Shown here piece after piece: positions 41,036 to 50,644 of a DNA stretch of 64,000 bases. The position numbers and the translations under genes were made by a program. This stretch comes from Streptomyces hygroscopicus (lineage in GTDB: Bacteria > Actinomycetota > Actinomycetes > Streptomycetales > Streptomycetaceae): the NCBI GenBank assembly GCA_002021875.1, contig CP018627.1, positions 5,580,001 to 5,644,000 of the forward strand. The letters run 5' to 3'. The notes below the pieces were generated by a model. It saw only the letters and a list, made by a program, of their open reading frames with translations. It did not search any database and had not been told where the DNA came from. Each line of letters begins with the position of its first letter. Within the stretch, counting starts at the first letter, position 1.

Positions 41036-42136
41036 ATGGATGCCATGGATGACAGCAGTACCGTCCGCGTGGGACTGATCGGCTACGGCCTGGCCGGATC
41101 CGTCTTCCACGCCCCCTTGATCGCGGCCACCGAGGGACTGGTCCTGGACACCATCGTCACCTCCAGCCCGGAGCGGCAGCGGCAGGCACGCGCCGAGTTC
41201 CCCGATGTCCGTCTCGTGGACTCCGCCGATGAGCTGTGGGGCCGGGCGGATGAACTGGACCTGATCGTCATCGCCTCCCCGAACCGCACCCATGTCCCGC
41301 TCGCCCGCACCGCCCTCGAGGCGGGGCTGCCGGTCGTCGTGGACAAGCCGCTGGCCGCGACCGCCGCCGAGGCCGAGGAGCTGGCCGCGCTCGCCGAGGC
41401 CCGCGGGCTGCTGCTGAGCGTCTTCCAGAACCGCCGCTGGGACAACGACTTCCTCACCCTCCGCAAGCTGCTCGCCGAGGGCGCGCTCGGCGACGTGCAG
41501 CGCTTCGAGTCCCGCTTCGAGCGGTGGCGGCCGCAGCTCAAGGGCGGCTGGCGGGAGTCCGGCGACCCGGCCGAGGTCGGCGGGCTGCTGTACGACCTGG
41601 GCAGCCACCTCGTCGACCAGGCGCTCACCCTCTTCGGCCCCGTCGACTCCGTCTACGCCGAGGTCGATGTGCGCCGCCCCGGGGCGCAGACCGACGACGA
41701 CACCTTCATCGCCCTCACCCACACCAGCGGCGTCCGCTCCCATCTGTGGATGAGTGCGATCACCGCCCAGCTCGGCCCGCGCTTCCGGGTGCTGGGCAGC
41801 GGCTCGGGCTATGTGAAGTACGGCCTCGACCCGCAGGAGGCCGCCCTGCGCGAGGGGCTGCGCCCCGGCGACCCGTCCGTCGAATGGGGCACCGAGCCGG
41901 AGAGCGAATGGGGCCGGCTGGGCGCCGGAGAGTCCCCGCTGACCGGCGGCGGGGTCCCCGTGCCGACCCTCCACGGCGACTACCCCGCGTACTACGCCGC
42001 CGTCGCCGCCGCCCTCCGCGACGGCACCCCGCCGCCGGTCACCGCCGCCGAGGCCGCGGCCACCCTGCATGTGCTGGAGGCGGCCCGGCTGTCGGCCGCG
42101 GAGCGCCGTACCGTCCGGATCGAGGTCCCCGCATGA
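41036..42136 (+). CDS. Gfo/Idh/MocA-family oxidoreductase
   Basis: 366 residues from ATG 41036. NAD motif VGLIGYGLAGSVFH, then EKP-equivalent VVDKPLAATAAEAEEL near residue 100 and the C-terminal domain with YDLGSHLVDQALTLFG. It would oxidise a sugar or polyol. The stop overlaps the next gene (ATGA). With the ROK regulator it forms a local sugar-responsive unit. Confidence 0.9.
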   Translation: MDAMDDSSTVRVGLIGYGLAGSVFHAPLIAATEGLVLDTIVTSSPERQRQARAEFPDVRLVDSADELWGRADELDLIVIASPNRTHVPLARTALEAGLPVVVDKPLAATAAEAEELAALAEARGLLLSVFQNRRWDNDFLTLRKLLAEGALGDVQRFESRFERWRPQLKGGWRESGDPAEVGGLLYDLGSHLVDQALTLFGPVDSVYAEVDVRRPGAQTDDDTFIALTHTSGVRSHLWMSAITAQLGPRFRVLGSGSGYVKYGLDPQEAALREGLRPGDPSVEWGTEPESEWGRLGAGESPLTGGGVPVPTLHGDYPAYYAAVAAALRDGTPPPVTAAEAAATLHVLEAARLSAAERRTVRIEVPA

Positions 42137-42609
42137 GCGAGCACGCCGAGCTGATATCCCGCCTCGAGGAGCAGGAGCGCCGGCTGCGCCTGCCCCGCTT
42201 CGACAACGACGACGCCTGGCGTCTGGGCTGCCTCATCGCCGACCTGGCCCAGGAGCGCGGCGCCGCCGTCACGATCGGCATCCACCGGGCCGGTCAGCGG
42301 CTCTTCCACCGCGCGCTGCCGGGCACCTCCGCCGACAACGACGCCTGGCTGGAGCGCAAGTGCCGGGTCGTGGAGCGCTACGGGGCGAGCTCGTTCCTCG
42401 TCGGCGCCCGCTTCCGCGCCAAGGGCGCCAGTTTCGAGGAGTCCTCCCGCCTCGACCCCGACCGGTACGCCGCGCACGGCGGCGCCTTCCCCCTCCATGT
42501 GACGGGCACGGGCGTCATCGGCGCGGTCGCCGTCTCGGGACTGCCGCAGGCCGAGGACCACGCGCTGGTGGTGGAGGCGCTGGAGCGCTATCTGCCGACG
42601 ACGGCCTGA
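42133..42609 (+). CDS. UPF0303/heme-degrading-domain-like protein
   Basis: 158 residues. Contains the GlcG/HbpS-like landmark GAAVTIGIHRAGQRLFHRAL and the end GVIGAVAVSGLPQAEDHALV. Partner of the Gfo/Idh/MocA gene by 4-nt overlap. The fold binds small molecules, and the exact role is unknown. Confidence 0.8.
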   Translation: MSEHAELISRLEEQERRLRLPRFDNDDAWRLGCLIADLAQERGAAVTIGIHRAGQRLFHRALPGTSADNDAWLERKCRVVERYGASSFLVGARFRAKGASFEESSRLDPDRYAAHGGAFPLHVTGTGVIGAVAVSGLPQAEDHALVVEALERYLPTTA

Positions 42610-42624
42610 GGCGGCCGTGCGGAG

Positions 42625-42647
42625 GGGCGGCCCCGGCAGGGCCGCCC
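42625..42647. terminator. Hairpin between convergent genes
   Basis: GGGCGGCCC, CGGCA loop, GGGCCGCCC; between the UPF0303 and FAH genes. Confidence 0.55.
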
Positions 42648-42660
42648 GCCCGGCGTCCGG

Positions 42661-43527
42661 CTACGCGTCCTTGAACTCCTGGCGCTGGCGGCCCAGTCCG
42701 TCGATCTCGAGCTCGACGACATCGCCGGAGCGGAGGTACGGCTTGGGCTCGGGGCGGCCCATGGCCACGCCCGCCGGGGTGCCGGTGTTGATGACATCGC
42801 CGGGGTAGAGGGTCATGAACTGGCTGAGGTAGCGGACCACATGGGCCACGCCGAAGATCTGGTCCGCGGTGGTGCCGTCCTGCTTGACCTCGCCGTTGAC
42901 CCAGAGGCGCAGGCCCAGGGCCTGCGGGTCGGGGATCTCGTCGGCGGTCACCAGCCAGGGGCCCAGGGGGTTGAACGTCTCGCAGTTCTTGCCCTTGTCC
43001 CACTGGCCGCCGCGCTCGATCTGGAAGGCGCGCTCGGAGACGTCGTGGGCGATCGCATAGCCCGCGACCGAGGCGAGGGCGGCCTCGTCGGAGTCGAGGT
43101 AGCGGGCGGTGCGGCCGATGACGACGGCGAGTTCGACCTCCCAGTCGGTCTTCACGCTGCCGCGCGGGACGAGGACCGTGTCATCGGGGCCGACGACCGT
43201 GTCCGGGGCCTTCATGAAGATGATGGGCTCTTCGGGGGCGGTGGCGCCGGTCTCGGCGGCGTGGTCGTGGTAGTTCAGCCCGATGCACACGATCTTGCCG
43301 ATACGGCCCAGCGGCGGGCCGATCCGCACCCCGCCGTCCTCGATCACGGGCAGCGCGTCGTCGCCCTCGGCGGCCGCTGCCGCGCGCAGCCGCGCGAGAG
43401 CGACCTCGTCGGCGAGGAGGGCGCCGTCGATGTCCGGGACCAGGGCGGACAGATCGCGCAAGGTGCCGTTCTGATCGAGCAGCGCGGGGCGTTCCGCGCC
43501 CGCCGGTCCGACTCGCAGCAGTTTCAT
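42661..43527 (-). CDS. Fumarylacetoacetate hydrolase-family protein
   Basis: 288 residues. GKIVCIGLNYHDHAAETG marks the start of the FAH domain; metal ligands are in TDWEVELAVVIG (two Glu) and AHDVSER (Asp). The end, GDVVELEIDGLGRQRQEF, is typical. Members hydrolyse or decarboxylate beta-dicarbonyl acids such as acylpyruvates. Single gene. Confidence 0.9.
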   Translation of the reverse strand: MKLLRVGPAGAERPALLDQNGTLRDLSALVPDIDGALLADEVALARLRAAAAAEGDDALPVIEDGGVRIGPPLGRIGKIVCIGLNYHDHAAETGATAPEEPIIFMKAPDTVVGPDDTVLVPRGSVKTDWEVELAVVIGRTARYLDSDEAALASVAGYAIAHDVSERAFQIERGGQWDKGKNCETFNPLGPWLVTADEIPDPQALGLRLWVNGEVKQDGTTADQIFGVAHVVRYLSQFMTLYPGDVINTGTPAGVAMGRPEPKPYLRSGDVVELEIDGLGRQRQEFKDA

Positions 43528-43686
43528 CCCAAGACTCCCGAGGTCACAGGCCGGTGCGAGGCGCCTACCGGCTGATCGATCCTCTCTTCAGGGGCGTCCA
43601 GCCCGCAAGACCTCATTCACGGACTGGGACAGCGGTTTCATTCCTGACTCCGGCGAGTGTCGTCGCGGGCCCCGTCATGGGTGCCG

Positions 43687-44349
43687 TCATCCGCGGTGCA
43701 GCAGGGCCCGTTCCACGGCCGTCCAGGTGGTGCTGGTCGCCAGGTACAGCGCCGCCGCCAGCGGGACCACGGCGGCGGTGACGAGGGTCCCGAACGACAG
43801 CAGCGGCAGCGCCCGGGCCACTCCGGGCGCCCCGGGGACGGTCGTCCTACGGGCGCGGAGATACGTCCAGGTCGCCACGGCCGCGATCAGCGCGAACAGC
43901 CCGAGGTAGACCAGACCCGGCGCACCGTTGAGCGCCCCGCCCCACCGGGCGCCGAGCGGGGCCCCGGCGAGGGTGTGGTCGAGGAGGTCTCCGGCGCCGC
44001 TGCCGGTGGAGAACACGTGGTACATGACGAAGAAGACCGGAAGCTGGGCGAGCGCCGGAAGACAGCCCGCCAGCGGTGACGCGCCCTCCTTCGCCCGCAG
44101 CTCCGCCATGGCGCGCCGCAGCCGCTCGGGGTCGCCCTTGTGCTTGCGGCTCAGCTCCGTGAGCTTCGGCGCGAGCGTGGCCCGCGCCTTCTCACCGCGC
44201 ACCGCGGCACGGGCGAGGGGATGCAGCGCGGCGCGGACGCACAGCGTGAACAGGACGATGGCGGCCGCCGCCGCGGACGCGCCGAAGAGCGGGTCGAGGC
44301 CGCCCGCCATGGTGGTCAGCAGGGTGCCGAGGGAAGAGAAAAGGGACAT
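43687..44349 (-). CDS. YidC/Oxa1-family membrane insertase paralogue
   Basis: 220 residues from ATG 44349 (GGAGGG upstream). LFTLCVRAALHPLARAAVRG with the cytoplasmic Arg/Lys, then RLRRAMAELRAKEGASPLAGCLPALAQLP and further helices. Shorter than the housekeeping YidC, and paired with a small membrane protein (44512-44838), an arrangement seen in actinobacteria. Confidence 0.85.
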   Translation of the reverse strand: MSLFSSLGTLLTTMAGGLDPLFGASAAAAAIVLFTLCVRAALHPLARAAVRGEKARATLAPKLTELSRKHKGDPERLRRAMAELRAKEGASPLAGCLPALAQLPVFFVMYHVFSTGSGAGDLLDHTLAGAPLGARWGGALNGAPGLVYLGLFALIAAVATWTYLRARRTTVPGAPGVARALPLLSFGTLVTAAVVPLAAALYLATSTTWTAVERALLHRG

Positions 44350-44437
44350 GGGAGCCCTCCGCGGGTCTCGTCGTGCCGGAGTGAGGAAGACATCGGCGTG
44401 ACGAGCCGCGTGGCGCGGCGGTACGAATACTGGAGCT

Positions 44438-44456
44438 TCCGGGGCTCCGCCCCGGA
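44438..44456 (-). terminator. Hairpin after the DUF6412-like gene
   Basis: TCCGGGGC-TCC-GCCCCGGA, 56 nt after the stop of the minus-strand gene at 44512. Confidence 0.55.
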
Positions 44457-44511
44457 CCCCGCTCCTCAAACCGGAGAGGCTGGGGTCCGCCGTACAGCGA
44501 AATGGGTGCGC

Positions 44512-44838
44512 CTACGCGGCCGTCGGGAGACGACGGCCCGGCGCTCGCGGCCTCGGGCGTCCTGAGGCATCGGGATCCCGCTGGGGCAGGAACGCCGTAC
44601 GGCGCTCACGGTCCCGTATCGCGGTGCGAATCCGCCCGGCGGGGGCGGGTATTCGGCCACGGGAGGCGAGGATCGCGCAGGTCAGCAGCGCCGTGGCGAC
44701 GGCGGCCGTGGCCGCGACGGTGGCGGCGAGGGCGACGGCGCTGACGGTCCCGCTCTGCGCCAGCAGAACCCCGGTCAGCAGAAACAGGCAGACGCCCAGC
44801 TGCATGCGCAGCGCTTCGAGTCGTCGCGACACCGTCAC
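44512..44838 (-). CDS. Small membrane protein (DUF6412-like)
   Basis: 108 residues from GTG 44838. Two hydrophobic helices (LGVCLFLLTGVLLAQSGTV and LAATVAATAAVATALLTCAI) and an arginine-rich cytoplasmic C-terminus. Paired with the YidC paralogue downstream; no biochemical role known. Confidence 0.65.
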   Translation of the reverse strand: MTVSRRLEALRMQLGVCLFLLTGVLLAQSGTVSAVALAATVAATAAVATALLTCAILASRGRIPAPAGRIRTAIRDRERRTAFLPQRDPDASGRPRPRAPGRRLPTAA

Positions 44839-44879
44839 ACCCCCTCTCCCGGCCGGTCTCCCCTCCTGGCTCCGCCAGT

Positions 44880-45644
44880 CTAGTGGCCCCCACTGACAGC
44901 CCGTGGGGCGGCGGCCCGCAGCCGGGCCCAGACCACCAGGCGGTAGCGGGAGGTGAATTCGGGGGTGCAGGTCGTCAGCGTGAGGTAGTAGCCCGGTTCG
45001 GTGTAGCGGTAGCGGGGATGGGCGGAGCTGTACGGCACCCGGGCGACCACCGTGCCGTCGGCGGGCGAGGTGCGCGGCAGGGTGCGCTCGACCGTGTACG
45101 TGTAGCGGGCGTCGGCGGTGTCGATGCGCACCGTGTCGCCCGGGCGCACCTCGTCCAGTTGCCGGAAGGGCTCGCCGTGGGTGTTGCGGTGGCCCGCGAG
45201 GGCGACGTTGCCCGCCTGGCCCGGCTGGGCGGTCCGCGGATAGTGGCCCACGTACCCCTTGTTGAGCACCGCCGCCCGGCTGATGCCCTCGGCGATGGGC
45301 ACCGTAAGGCCGATGCGCGGGATCCGGAGCACGGCGTACGCCTGGTCCCGGCGCGGACCCTGGCCCCCGCCCCCGGTCGCCCGGTCACGGTCGCGTCCGT
45401 CCCTTTGAGGGGAATCGGAGGATCGCGTCGCCCCCGGCGCCGGTGTCGCGGACTCGGCGGCCCCGTCGTGCCACTGCCGCTCCAGTACGCCCACCTCGTG
45501 CCGTGCGCCCGCCCTCGCCTGCCGGTTGGTCCACCACAGTTGGTGGACGACCAGGAGCAGCACCACGAGCCCGAGGGTGACGGCGAGTTCACCGGCCGTC
45601 CACAGCCCCCGGGCGAGCACGGCCCGCCCTCGACGACGTCGCAC
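44880..45644 (-). CDS. Class E sortase
   Basis: 254 residues from GTG 45644. N-terminal helix (LAVTLGLVVLLLVVHQLWW), Pro/Gly/Arg-rich linker, then NVALAGHRNTHGEPF with the catalytic His, LTLTTCTPEFTS with Cys and a downstream YRLVVWARL with Arg. Class E enzymes recognise LAXTG; the wall protein at 38056-39678 is a candidate substrate. Confidence 0.92.
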   Translation of the reverse strand: MRRRRGRAVLARGLWTAGELAVTLGLVVLLLVVHQLWWTNRQARAGARHEVGVLERQWHDGAAESATPAPGATRSSDSPQRDGRDRDRATGGGGQGPRRDQAYAVLRIPRIGLTVPIAEGISRAAVLNKGYVGHYPRTAQPGQAGNVALAGHRNTHGEPFRQLDEVRPGDTVRIDTADARYTYTVERTLPRTSPADGTVVARVPYSSAHPRYRYTEPGYYLTLTTCTPEFTSRYRLVVWARLRAAAPRAVSGGH

Positions 45645-45693
45645 GCGCGCACCATAGGCCAGACCGCGCGCACCTGCCAGAGACAGGGCGCGG

Positions 45694-47016
45694 CTATCCG
45701 CCCATCGCCCGCGAGACCGTATAGATCACCAGCCCGGCCAGGGCACCCACCACGGTGCCGTTGATCCGGATGAACTGCAGATCCCGGCCGATATGGGCCT
45801 CGATCTTCCGCGAGGTGTGCTCCGCGTCCCAGCCCGCCACCGTCTCGGTGATCAGCGAGGTGATCTCGTCCCGATACGTCGTCACCACATAGACGGCGGC
45901 GTCCTCCAGCCAGCCGTCGACCTTGTCCCGCAGCCGCTGGTCCGTCACCATCCGCCTGCCCAGCGACAGAATCGCCGCCCGCGCCCGCTGCCGCAGCTCG
46001 CTGCGCTCGTCCTCGGCCGCCGTGACGATCATCGCCCGCACCGAGGCCCAGGCCGTGGCGATGATGTCCTGGACGTCGCCGCGCCCCAGCACCTCGCTCT
46101 TCACCCGCTCCACCCGGGCCCGGGTGTCGGTGTCGGACTGCAGATCCCCGGCGAAGTCGGTGAGGAAGCGGTCCAGGGCGCCGCGCGCCGGATGGGCGGG
46201 CATATCGCGCATCTCGGTGACGAAGCGCAGCAGTTCCTTGTAGACGCGGTCGCCGACCTTGCGGTCCACGAACCGCGGCGTCCAGCCGGGGGCGCCGCCG
46301 GTCACGGCCTGCATCACCGATTCGTTGTGCTCCACCAGCCAGTCGTGGGCGCGCAGGCACACCAGGTCCACGGCGCGGCGGTGACCGCCCTCCGCGACAA
46401 CTCGCTCCAGCAGCTTGCCCAGGCCCGGCGCGACCTCCTGGGCGTCCGCCCGGCGGGTGATCGCCTCGCCCACCACCGCCTGCACATCGGAGTCGCGCAG
46501 CACCGTGAGCGCGCCGCGCAGCGCGGTCGCCAGCTCGGCCGTCACCCGCTCGGCATGCTCGGGCCGGACGAGCCAGGTGCCGAGCCGGCTGCCGATGCCG
46601 ACCGCGCGCAGCCGCATCCGTACGACGTCGCCGGAGAGGAAGTTCTCCCCGACGAACTCCCCGAGGCTGGCCCCGAGCTGGTCCTTCTTGGTGGGGATGA
46701 TCGCCGTATGGGGAATCGGCAGCCCCATGGGCCGCCGGAAGAGCGCGGTGACCGCGAACCAGTCGGCCAGGGCGCCCACCATGCCCGCCTCGGCGGCCGC
46801 GGCGACATAGCCGGGCCAGCCGTCGATACCGGAGGAGCGCGCCCAGGTGGCGAGCACGTACACCAGTGCGACACCGAACAGCATGCCGGTGGCGAGCGCC
46901 TTCATCCGGCGCACTCCGCGCCGCCGTTCCACGTCCAGGGGGCTGTCCGTGACAAAGGGCACAGCCGCGCCCCGGGGCGGCGGGGCCGCCGCCTCACCAG
47001 TCGTTCTTCGCTCCAT
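45694..47016 (-). CDS. DUF445 membrane protein
   Basis: 440 residues from ATG 47016 (ATG 47046 possible). Near residue 55 MVGALADWFAVTALFRRPMG is the DUF445 signature. N-terminal helices are followed by a long, helical, charged cytoplasmic part and a C-terminal helix (INGTVVGALAGLVIYTVSRA). Widely conserved in actinobacteria, function unknown. Confidence 0.88.
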   Translation of the reverse strand: MERRTTGEAAAPPPRGAAVPFVTDSPLDVERRRGVRRMKALATGMLFGVALVYVLATWARSSGIDGWPGYVAAAAEAGMVGALADWFAVTALFRRPMGLPIPHTAIIPTKKDQLGASLGEFVGENFLSGDVVRMRLRAVGIGSRLGTWLVRPEHAERVTAELATALRGALTVLRDSDVQAVVGEAITRRADAQEVAPGLGKLLERVVAEGGHRRAVDLVCLRAHDWLVEHNESVMQAVTGGAPGWTPRFVDRKVGDRVYKELLRFVTEMRDMPAHPARGALDRFLTDFAGDLQSDTDTRARVERVKSEVLGRGDVQDIIATAWASVRAMIVTAAEDERSELRQRARAAILSLGRRMVTDQRLRDKVDGWLEDAAVYVVTTYRDEITSLITETVAGWDAEHTSRKIEAHIGRDLQFIRINGTVVGALAGLVIYTVSRAMGG

Positions 47017-47278
47017 ACGCTCCACCCGGTCGACCCGTCCCCTCATGCATTGTCTCTTTCCGGTCTCAGTCGCCCATGGGTGGAACGAACGGTGAGTTCC
47101 CGTCGTCTGTCTGGGGGAGCGACCCAGCACATTGGGGGCAGGCCGACAGGCGGAGCCGGGTCCCGCCATGGGATCATGAGTCACCGACCGGACCGCATCG
47201 GCGCTGCCGGATACCACCCGCCGTTCCCGTCCACTTCCGGAGCCTCGGGCTCCGTCCGCCCGAGGAGACAACCCGCTC

Positions 47279-48601
47279 ATGAGCATGCCCCCAATGCCCA
47301 GACGCACGGGGTATGCCGTGCTCGCTGCGCTGGCGGCTGTGGTGATCCTCGTCTCCACCGCGATATTCATCGGGCTCGGTGGCGACAAGGGGGGTACGGA
47401 CTCCCGTGCGCAGGGGGCCCGCGGCTCGGCCGACCCGGCCTCGGCCGGATCCTGGGTGGGCACCTGGTCCACCTCGGCCGCGGCCGCCGAGCCGAGGACG
47501 CTGCGCGGCCTGTCGGGCATGTCGATACGGAACGTGGTGCACACCACCATCGGCGGCACCAGCGCCCGCATCCAGCTCTCCAACTTCTACAGCAGCCGTC
47601 CGCTGACGATCACGCATGCCTCGCTGGCGCTGGCCGCCGCGCCCAGCAACCCCACCGCGGCGACCGGCACCATGCGCCGCCTCGCCTTCAACAACCGCAC
47701 CTGGGTGACGATCCCGCCCGGTAAGGCCATCACCAGCGACCCGGTGCGGCTCGCCGTCCCGGACTCGGCCGATCTGCTGGTCACCACCTACACCCCGCAG
47801 GCGTCCGGCTCGGTCACCTACCACCCGCACGCCCGCCAGACGTCGTACATGGCGCATGGCGACCGTACGGAGGACACGGCGGGCGCCGCCTACACCCAGC
47901 AGAGCCCGTACTGGCGCTATCTGACCGGCGTGGACGTGTGGTCCAAGCAGGCCGAGGGCGCGGTCGCGGTGCTGGGCGACTCGATCACCGACGGCATCAC
48001 CTCCACCGCCGGGGCCAACCACCGGTGGACCGACTTCCTCTCCGAGCGGCTGCGCAGCGAGCCCGGCGCGCCCCGCTTCGGCGTGCTCAACCAGGGCATC
48101 AGCGGCAACCGCGTGCTGAGCGACGGCACGCAGTACCCGCCCAACAACCCCAGCGGGCTCTCCCGCTTCGACCGCGATGTGCTGTCCCGTACGGGCGTCA
48201 AGGCCGTGATCGTCGAACTGGGCGTCAACGACATACTGCGCATCCCCCATGAGACCGACCCCAACCGGATCGTGTGGGGCCTGAAGCGGCTGACCGAACA
48301 GGCCCACGCCCGGGGCCTGCGGGTCATCGGAGCCACCCTGACGCCCTTCTACGGGCACCGCGGCTACACACCCCAGCTGGACGCCGTACGCGAGCAGGTC
48401 AACGCGCGGATCCGCGCCGGGAGGGTCTTCGACGAGGTCGTGGACTTCGACAAGGCGCTGCGCGACCCGATCAGCCCGCTGCGGCTGCGCCCGATGTACG
48501 ACTCGGGCGACCATCTGCACCCGAGCGACGACGGCTACCGGGCGATGGCGCGGGCGCTGGACCTGGACCACCTGCGGGGCCGCACGGCGGCCGAGCTCTA
48601 G
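47279..48601 (+). CDS. Secreted SGNH/GDSL hydrolase
   Basis: 440 residues. One N-terminal helix (AVLAALAAVVILVSTAIFIGL) then a beta-rich domain, and the SGNH motifs: VAVLGDSITDG (nucleophile Ser), NQGISGNRVL, VIVELGVNDI and DSGDHLHPSDDGYRA with the catalytic Asp/His. Acts outside the membrane on esters or acetylated glycans. Confidence 0.9.
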   Translation: MSMPPMPRRTGYAVLAALAAVVILVSTAIFIGLGGDKGGTDSRAQGARGSADPASAGSWVGTWSTSAAAAEPRTLRGLSGMSIRNVVHTTIGGTSARIQLSNFYSSRPLTITHASLALAAAPSNPTAATGTMRRLAFNNRTWVTIPPGKAITSDPVRLAVPDSADLLVTTYTPQASGSVTYHPHARQTSYMAHGDRTEDTAGAAYTQQSPYWRYLTGVDVWSKQAEGAVAVLGDSITDGITSTAGANHRWTDFLSERLRSEPGAPRFGVLNQGISGNRVLSDGTQYPPNNPSGLSRFDRDVLSRTGVKAVIVELGVNDILRIPHETDPNRIVWGLKRLTEQAHARGLRVIGATLTPFYGHRGYTPQLDAVREQVNARIRAGRVFDEVVDFDKALRDPISPLRLRPMYDSGDHLHPSDDGYRAMARALDLDHLRGRTAAEL

Positions 48602-48713
48602 CCGCAAGCTCAGCCGGGGCTTCTCGCCGATCTCCGGAGCCTGGAGGGCCCTCGGGTCCTTCCGGGCCCCGTAAGGGCCCAGTAGCCCCGTAAGGGCGTA
48701 GTGCCGAAGGGGC

Positions 48714-49517
48714 CTAGTAGTCGTCGCGGCGGCGGTCCTTCTCCAGGGACAGCCGGCGCTCCTCCCGCTCCTCACGGCGCTCATCGCGCCGTGCGCCCCG
48801 CAGTTCCCGGCGCTCGGCGCGCAGCTCGTCCCTGCGCTCGGCCTTCACCCGGCGGCGCTCCTCCTTGAGGCGCTTGTGCTCCTCCTTACGGAGCTTGCGC
48901 TCGACGCTGACCCCGCCGAAGATCGCCAGGCCCGTAACGGTCACCCGAGGGCCGGTGGGATCCCCGTCGGCGGACCCGGTGTGGTCGAAACCGCCCATGA
49001 GACCGATACCGCCGACATGCGTCTCCACGTCCGGCGGGACGATGATCTGCACCCCGCCCATGAGGGCGAAGCAGCGGATCACCACATCGCGGTCCTCGAA
49101 GCGGGCCTCGCGCAGATCGATCTCACCGCCGCCCATGAGGGTGAACGCGGTGAAGGCGCGCGGGACGGTCCAGGTGCCCTTACGCTGGAAGCCCCCCATG
49201 ATCGCGATCCCCATGCGGGACGTCGGGGTGCCGCCGATGCGCTCCCTCCAGCCGGTGGGATCGGCCGGGGCCGGCGGGGTGGGAACGGCGCTGCCGGGCA
49301 CCGGGAGATCCCGTACCAGCGGCTCCAACTCGCCGTGGGTGCGCGCCGTGTAGGCCGCGTTCAGCCGCTCGTCGAACTCCTCCATGTCCAGGCGGCCTTC
49401 GGCGACGGCTTCGCGGAGGACCTCCGCGATCCGCTCACGCTCGGCGTCGGAGGCCCGCATCCCGGCCGGGTCCGGGAGGTCGGGGCTCGCCCCCTGGGAA
49501 GAACCAGCGCTCGTCAT
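48714..49517 (-). CDS. DUF1707 and LiaF-like domain protein
   Basis: 267 residues. DUF1707 at the N-terminus (MRASDAERERIAEVLREAVA, EGRLDMEEFDERLNAAY), then a beta-repeat domain with ALMGGVQIIVPPDV and GLMGGFDHTG, as in cell-wall-active antibiotic response proteins. The end is an extremely charged Arg/Glu coiled coil of about 65 residues. No membrane helix. Possibly a stress-response accessory. Confidence 0.85.
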   Translation of the reverse strand: MTSAGSSQGASPDLPDPAGMRASDAERERIAEVLREAVAEGRLDMEEFDERLNAAYTARTHGELEPLVRDLPVPGSAVPTPPAPADPTGWRERIGGTPTSRMGIAIMGGFQRKGTWTVPRAFTAFTLMGGGEIDLREARFEDRDVVIRCFALMGGVQIIVPPDVETHVGGIGLMGGFDHTGSADGDPTGPRVTVTGLAIFGGVSVERKLRKEEHKRLKEERRRVKAERRDELRAERRELRGARRDERREEREERRLSLEKDRRRDDY

Positions 49518-49574
49518 ACGGACAGACTAACGGCGGGCACCGGCCGTGGCCCGTATCTCGTACGGGGGTGCCGC

Positions 49575-49624
49575 CCCCGATCCGTCCCCGGTTCCCGGCC
49601 CCCGATCCGTCCCCGGTTCCCGGC
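49575..49624. repeat. Two tandem 25-bp repeats
   Basis: Identical copies starting CCCCGATCCGTCCCCGGTTC at 49575 and 49600, with a degenerate third part, in the spacer before the ABC ATPase stop. Confidence 0.8.
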
Positions 49625-49648
49625 CACCGACCCGGTCACGGGCCCCGC

Positions 49649-50635
49649 TCACACTCCGCGCCCGGCCGCCCCGCCCTCCCCGCCGTGCAGCATCCTCGCG
49701 ATCACGTCCTCGATCTCGGGCTCGCGCACCGAGAGGTCCACCAGCGGATAGCCGTCGGCGACCGCCGCGACGATCGGCGCCGCGCTGCTGTTCGCCGGGA
49801 AGGCCAGCCACTGCCGTGGCCCCTCGACCCGCACCGTCCGGGCGCCGGGGATCTCGATGGGCGGCAGCTCCTGCTCCAGGTCGACCACGAGCGTGCGTTC
49901 GCTCTCCCCCACCGCGTGCAGCCCGTCGAGCCCGCCGTCGTAGACCAGCCGGCCGTGGTCGATGACCATCACCCGCTTGCACAGCAGTTCGATATCGGTC
50001 AGATCGTGGGTGGTGAGCAGCACGGTGGTGCCCTGCTCGGCGTTCACATCGCGCAGGAACTCCCGCACCTTCGCCTTGCTGACCACATCGAGCCCGATGG
50101 TCGGCTCGTCGAGATAGAGCACCTCGGGGTCGTGCAGCAGGGCGGCCGCGATATCGCCGCGCATCCGCTGGCCGAGCGAGAGCTGACGCACCGGCACGTC
50201 CAACAGCTCGCTCAGGTTGAGCAGTTCCACGCAGCGGTCCAGGTTCTCCCGGTAGCGGTCGTCGGGGATCCGGTACATCCGCCGCACCAGCGCGTACGAA
50301 TCGCGCAGCGGCAGATCCCACCACAGGGTGGTCCGCTGCCCGAAGACCACCCCGATCCGGCGCGCGAGCCGCGTCCGCTCCCTGGAGGGGTCGATTCCGG
50401 CGACCCTCAGCCGTCCGCCGCTGGGCACCAGGATCCCGGTCAGCATCTTGATGGTGGTGGACTTCCCGGCGCCGTTCGGGCCGATGTAGCCCACCATCTC
50501 GCCGCGCGGCACCCGGAAGCTGATGCCGTCCACGGCGCGCACCTCGCGGCGCTCACGGCGCATCAGCCCGGCTCTGCGCCGCACCTGGAACACCTTCTCG
50601 ACACCGTCGAGCTCGATCAGCTCGTCCATGGCCAT
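49649..50635 (-). CDS. ABC-2 exporter ATPase
   Basis: 328 residues. Walker A GPNGAGKSTTIKMLTG, signature LSLGQRMRGDIAAALL and Walker B VLYLDEPTIGLD are intact, with the downstream HDLTDIE switch His. The C-terminal third is a NatA-like accessory domain. Nine nt after permease 2; the three genes form one exporter. Confidence 0.93.
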   Translation of the reverse strand: MAMDELIELDGVEKVFQVRRRAGLMRRERREVRAVDGISFRVPRGEMVGYIGPNGAGKSTTIKMLTGILVPSGGRLRVAGIDPSRERTRLARRIGVVFGQRTTLWWDLPLRDSYALVRRMYRIPDDRYRENLDRCVELLNLSELLDVPVRQLSLGQRMRGDIAAALLHDPEVLYLDEPTIGLDVVSKAKVREFLRDVNAEQGTTVLLTTHDLTDIELLCKRVMVIDHGRLVYDGGLDGLHAVGESERTLVVDLEQELPPIEIPGARTVRVEGPRQWLAFPANSSAAPIVAAVADGYPLVDLSVREPEIEDVIARMLHGGEGGAAGRGV

Positions 50636-50644
50636 CCCTCCCCC

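Noticed and set aside
39681..41078. 465-codon plus-strand frame
   Set aside because: Antisense shadow of the ROK gene with no recognisable domain.
45793..47724. 643-codon plus-strand frame
   Set aside because: Antisense shadow of the DUF445 gene with no recognisable domain.
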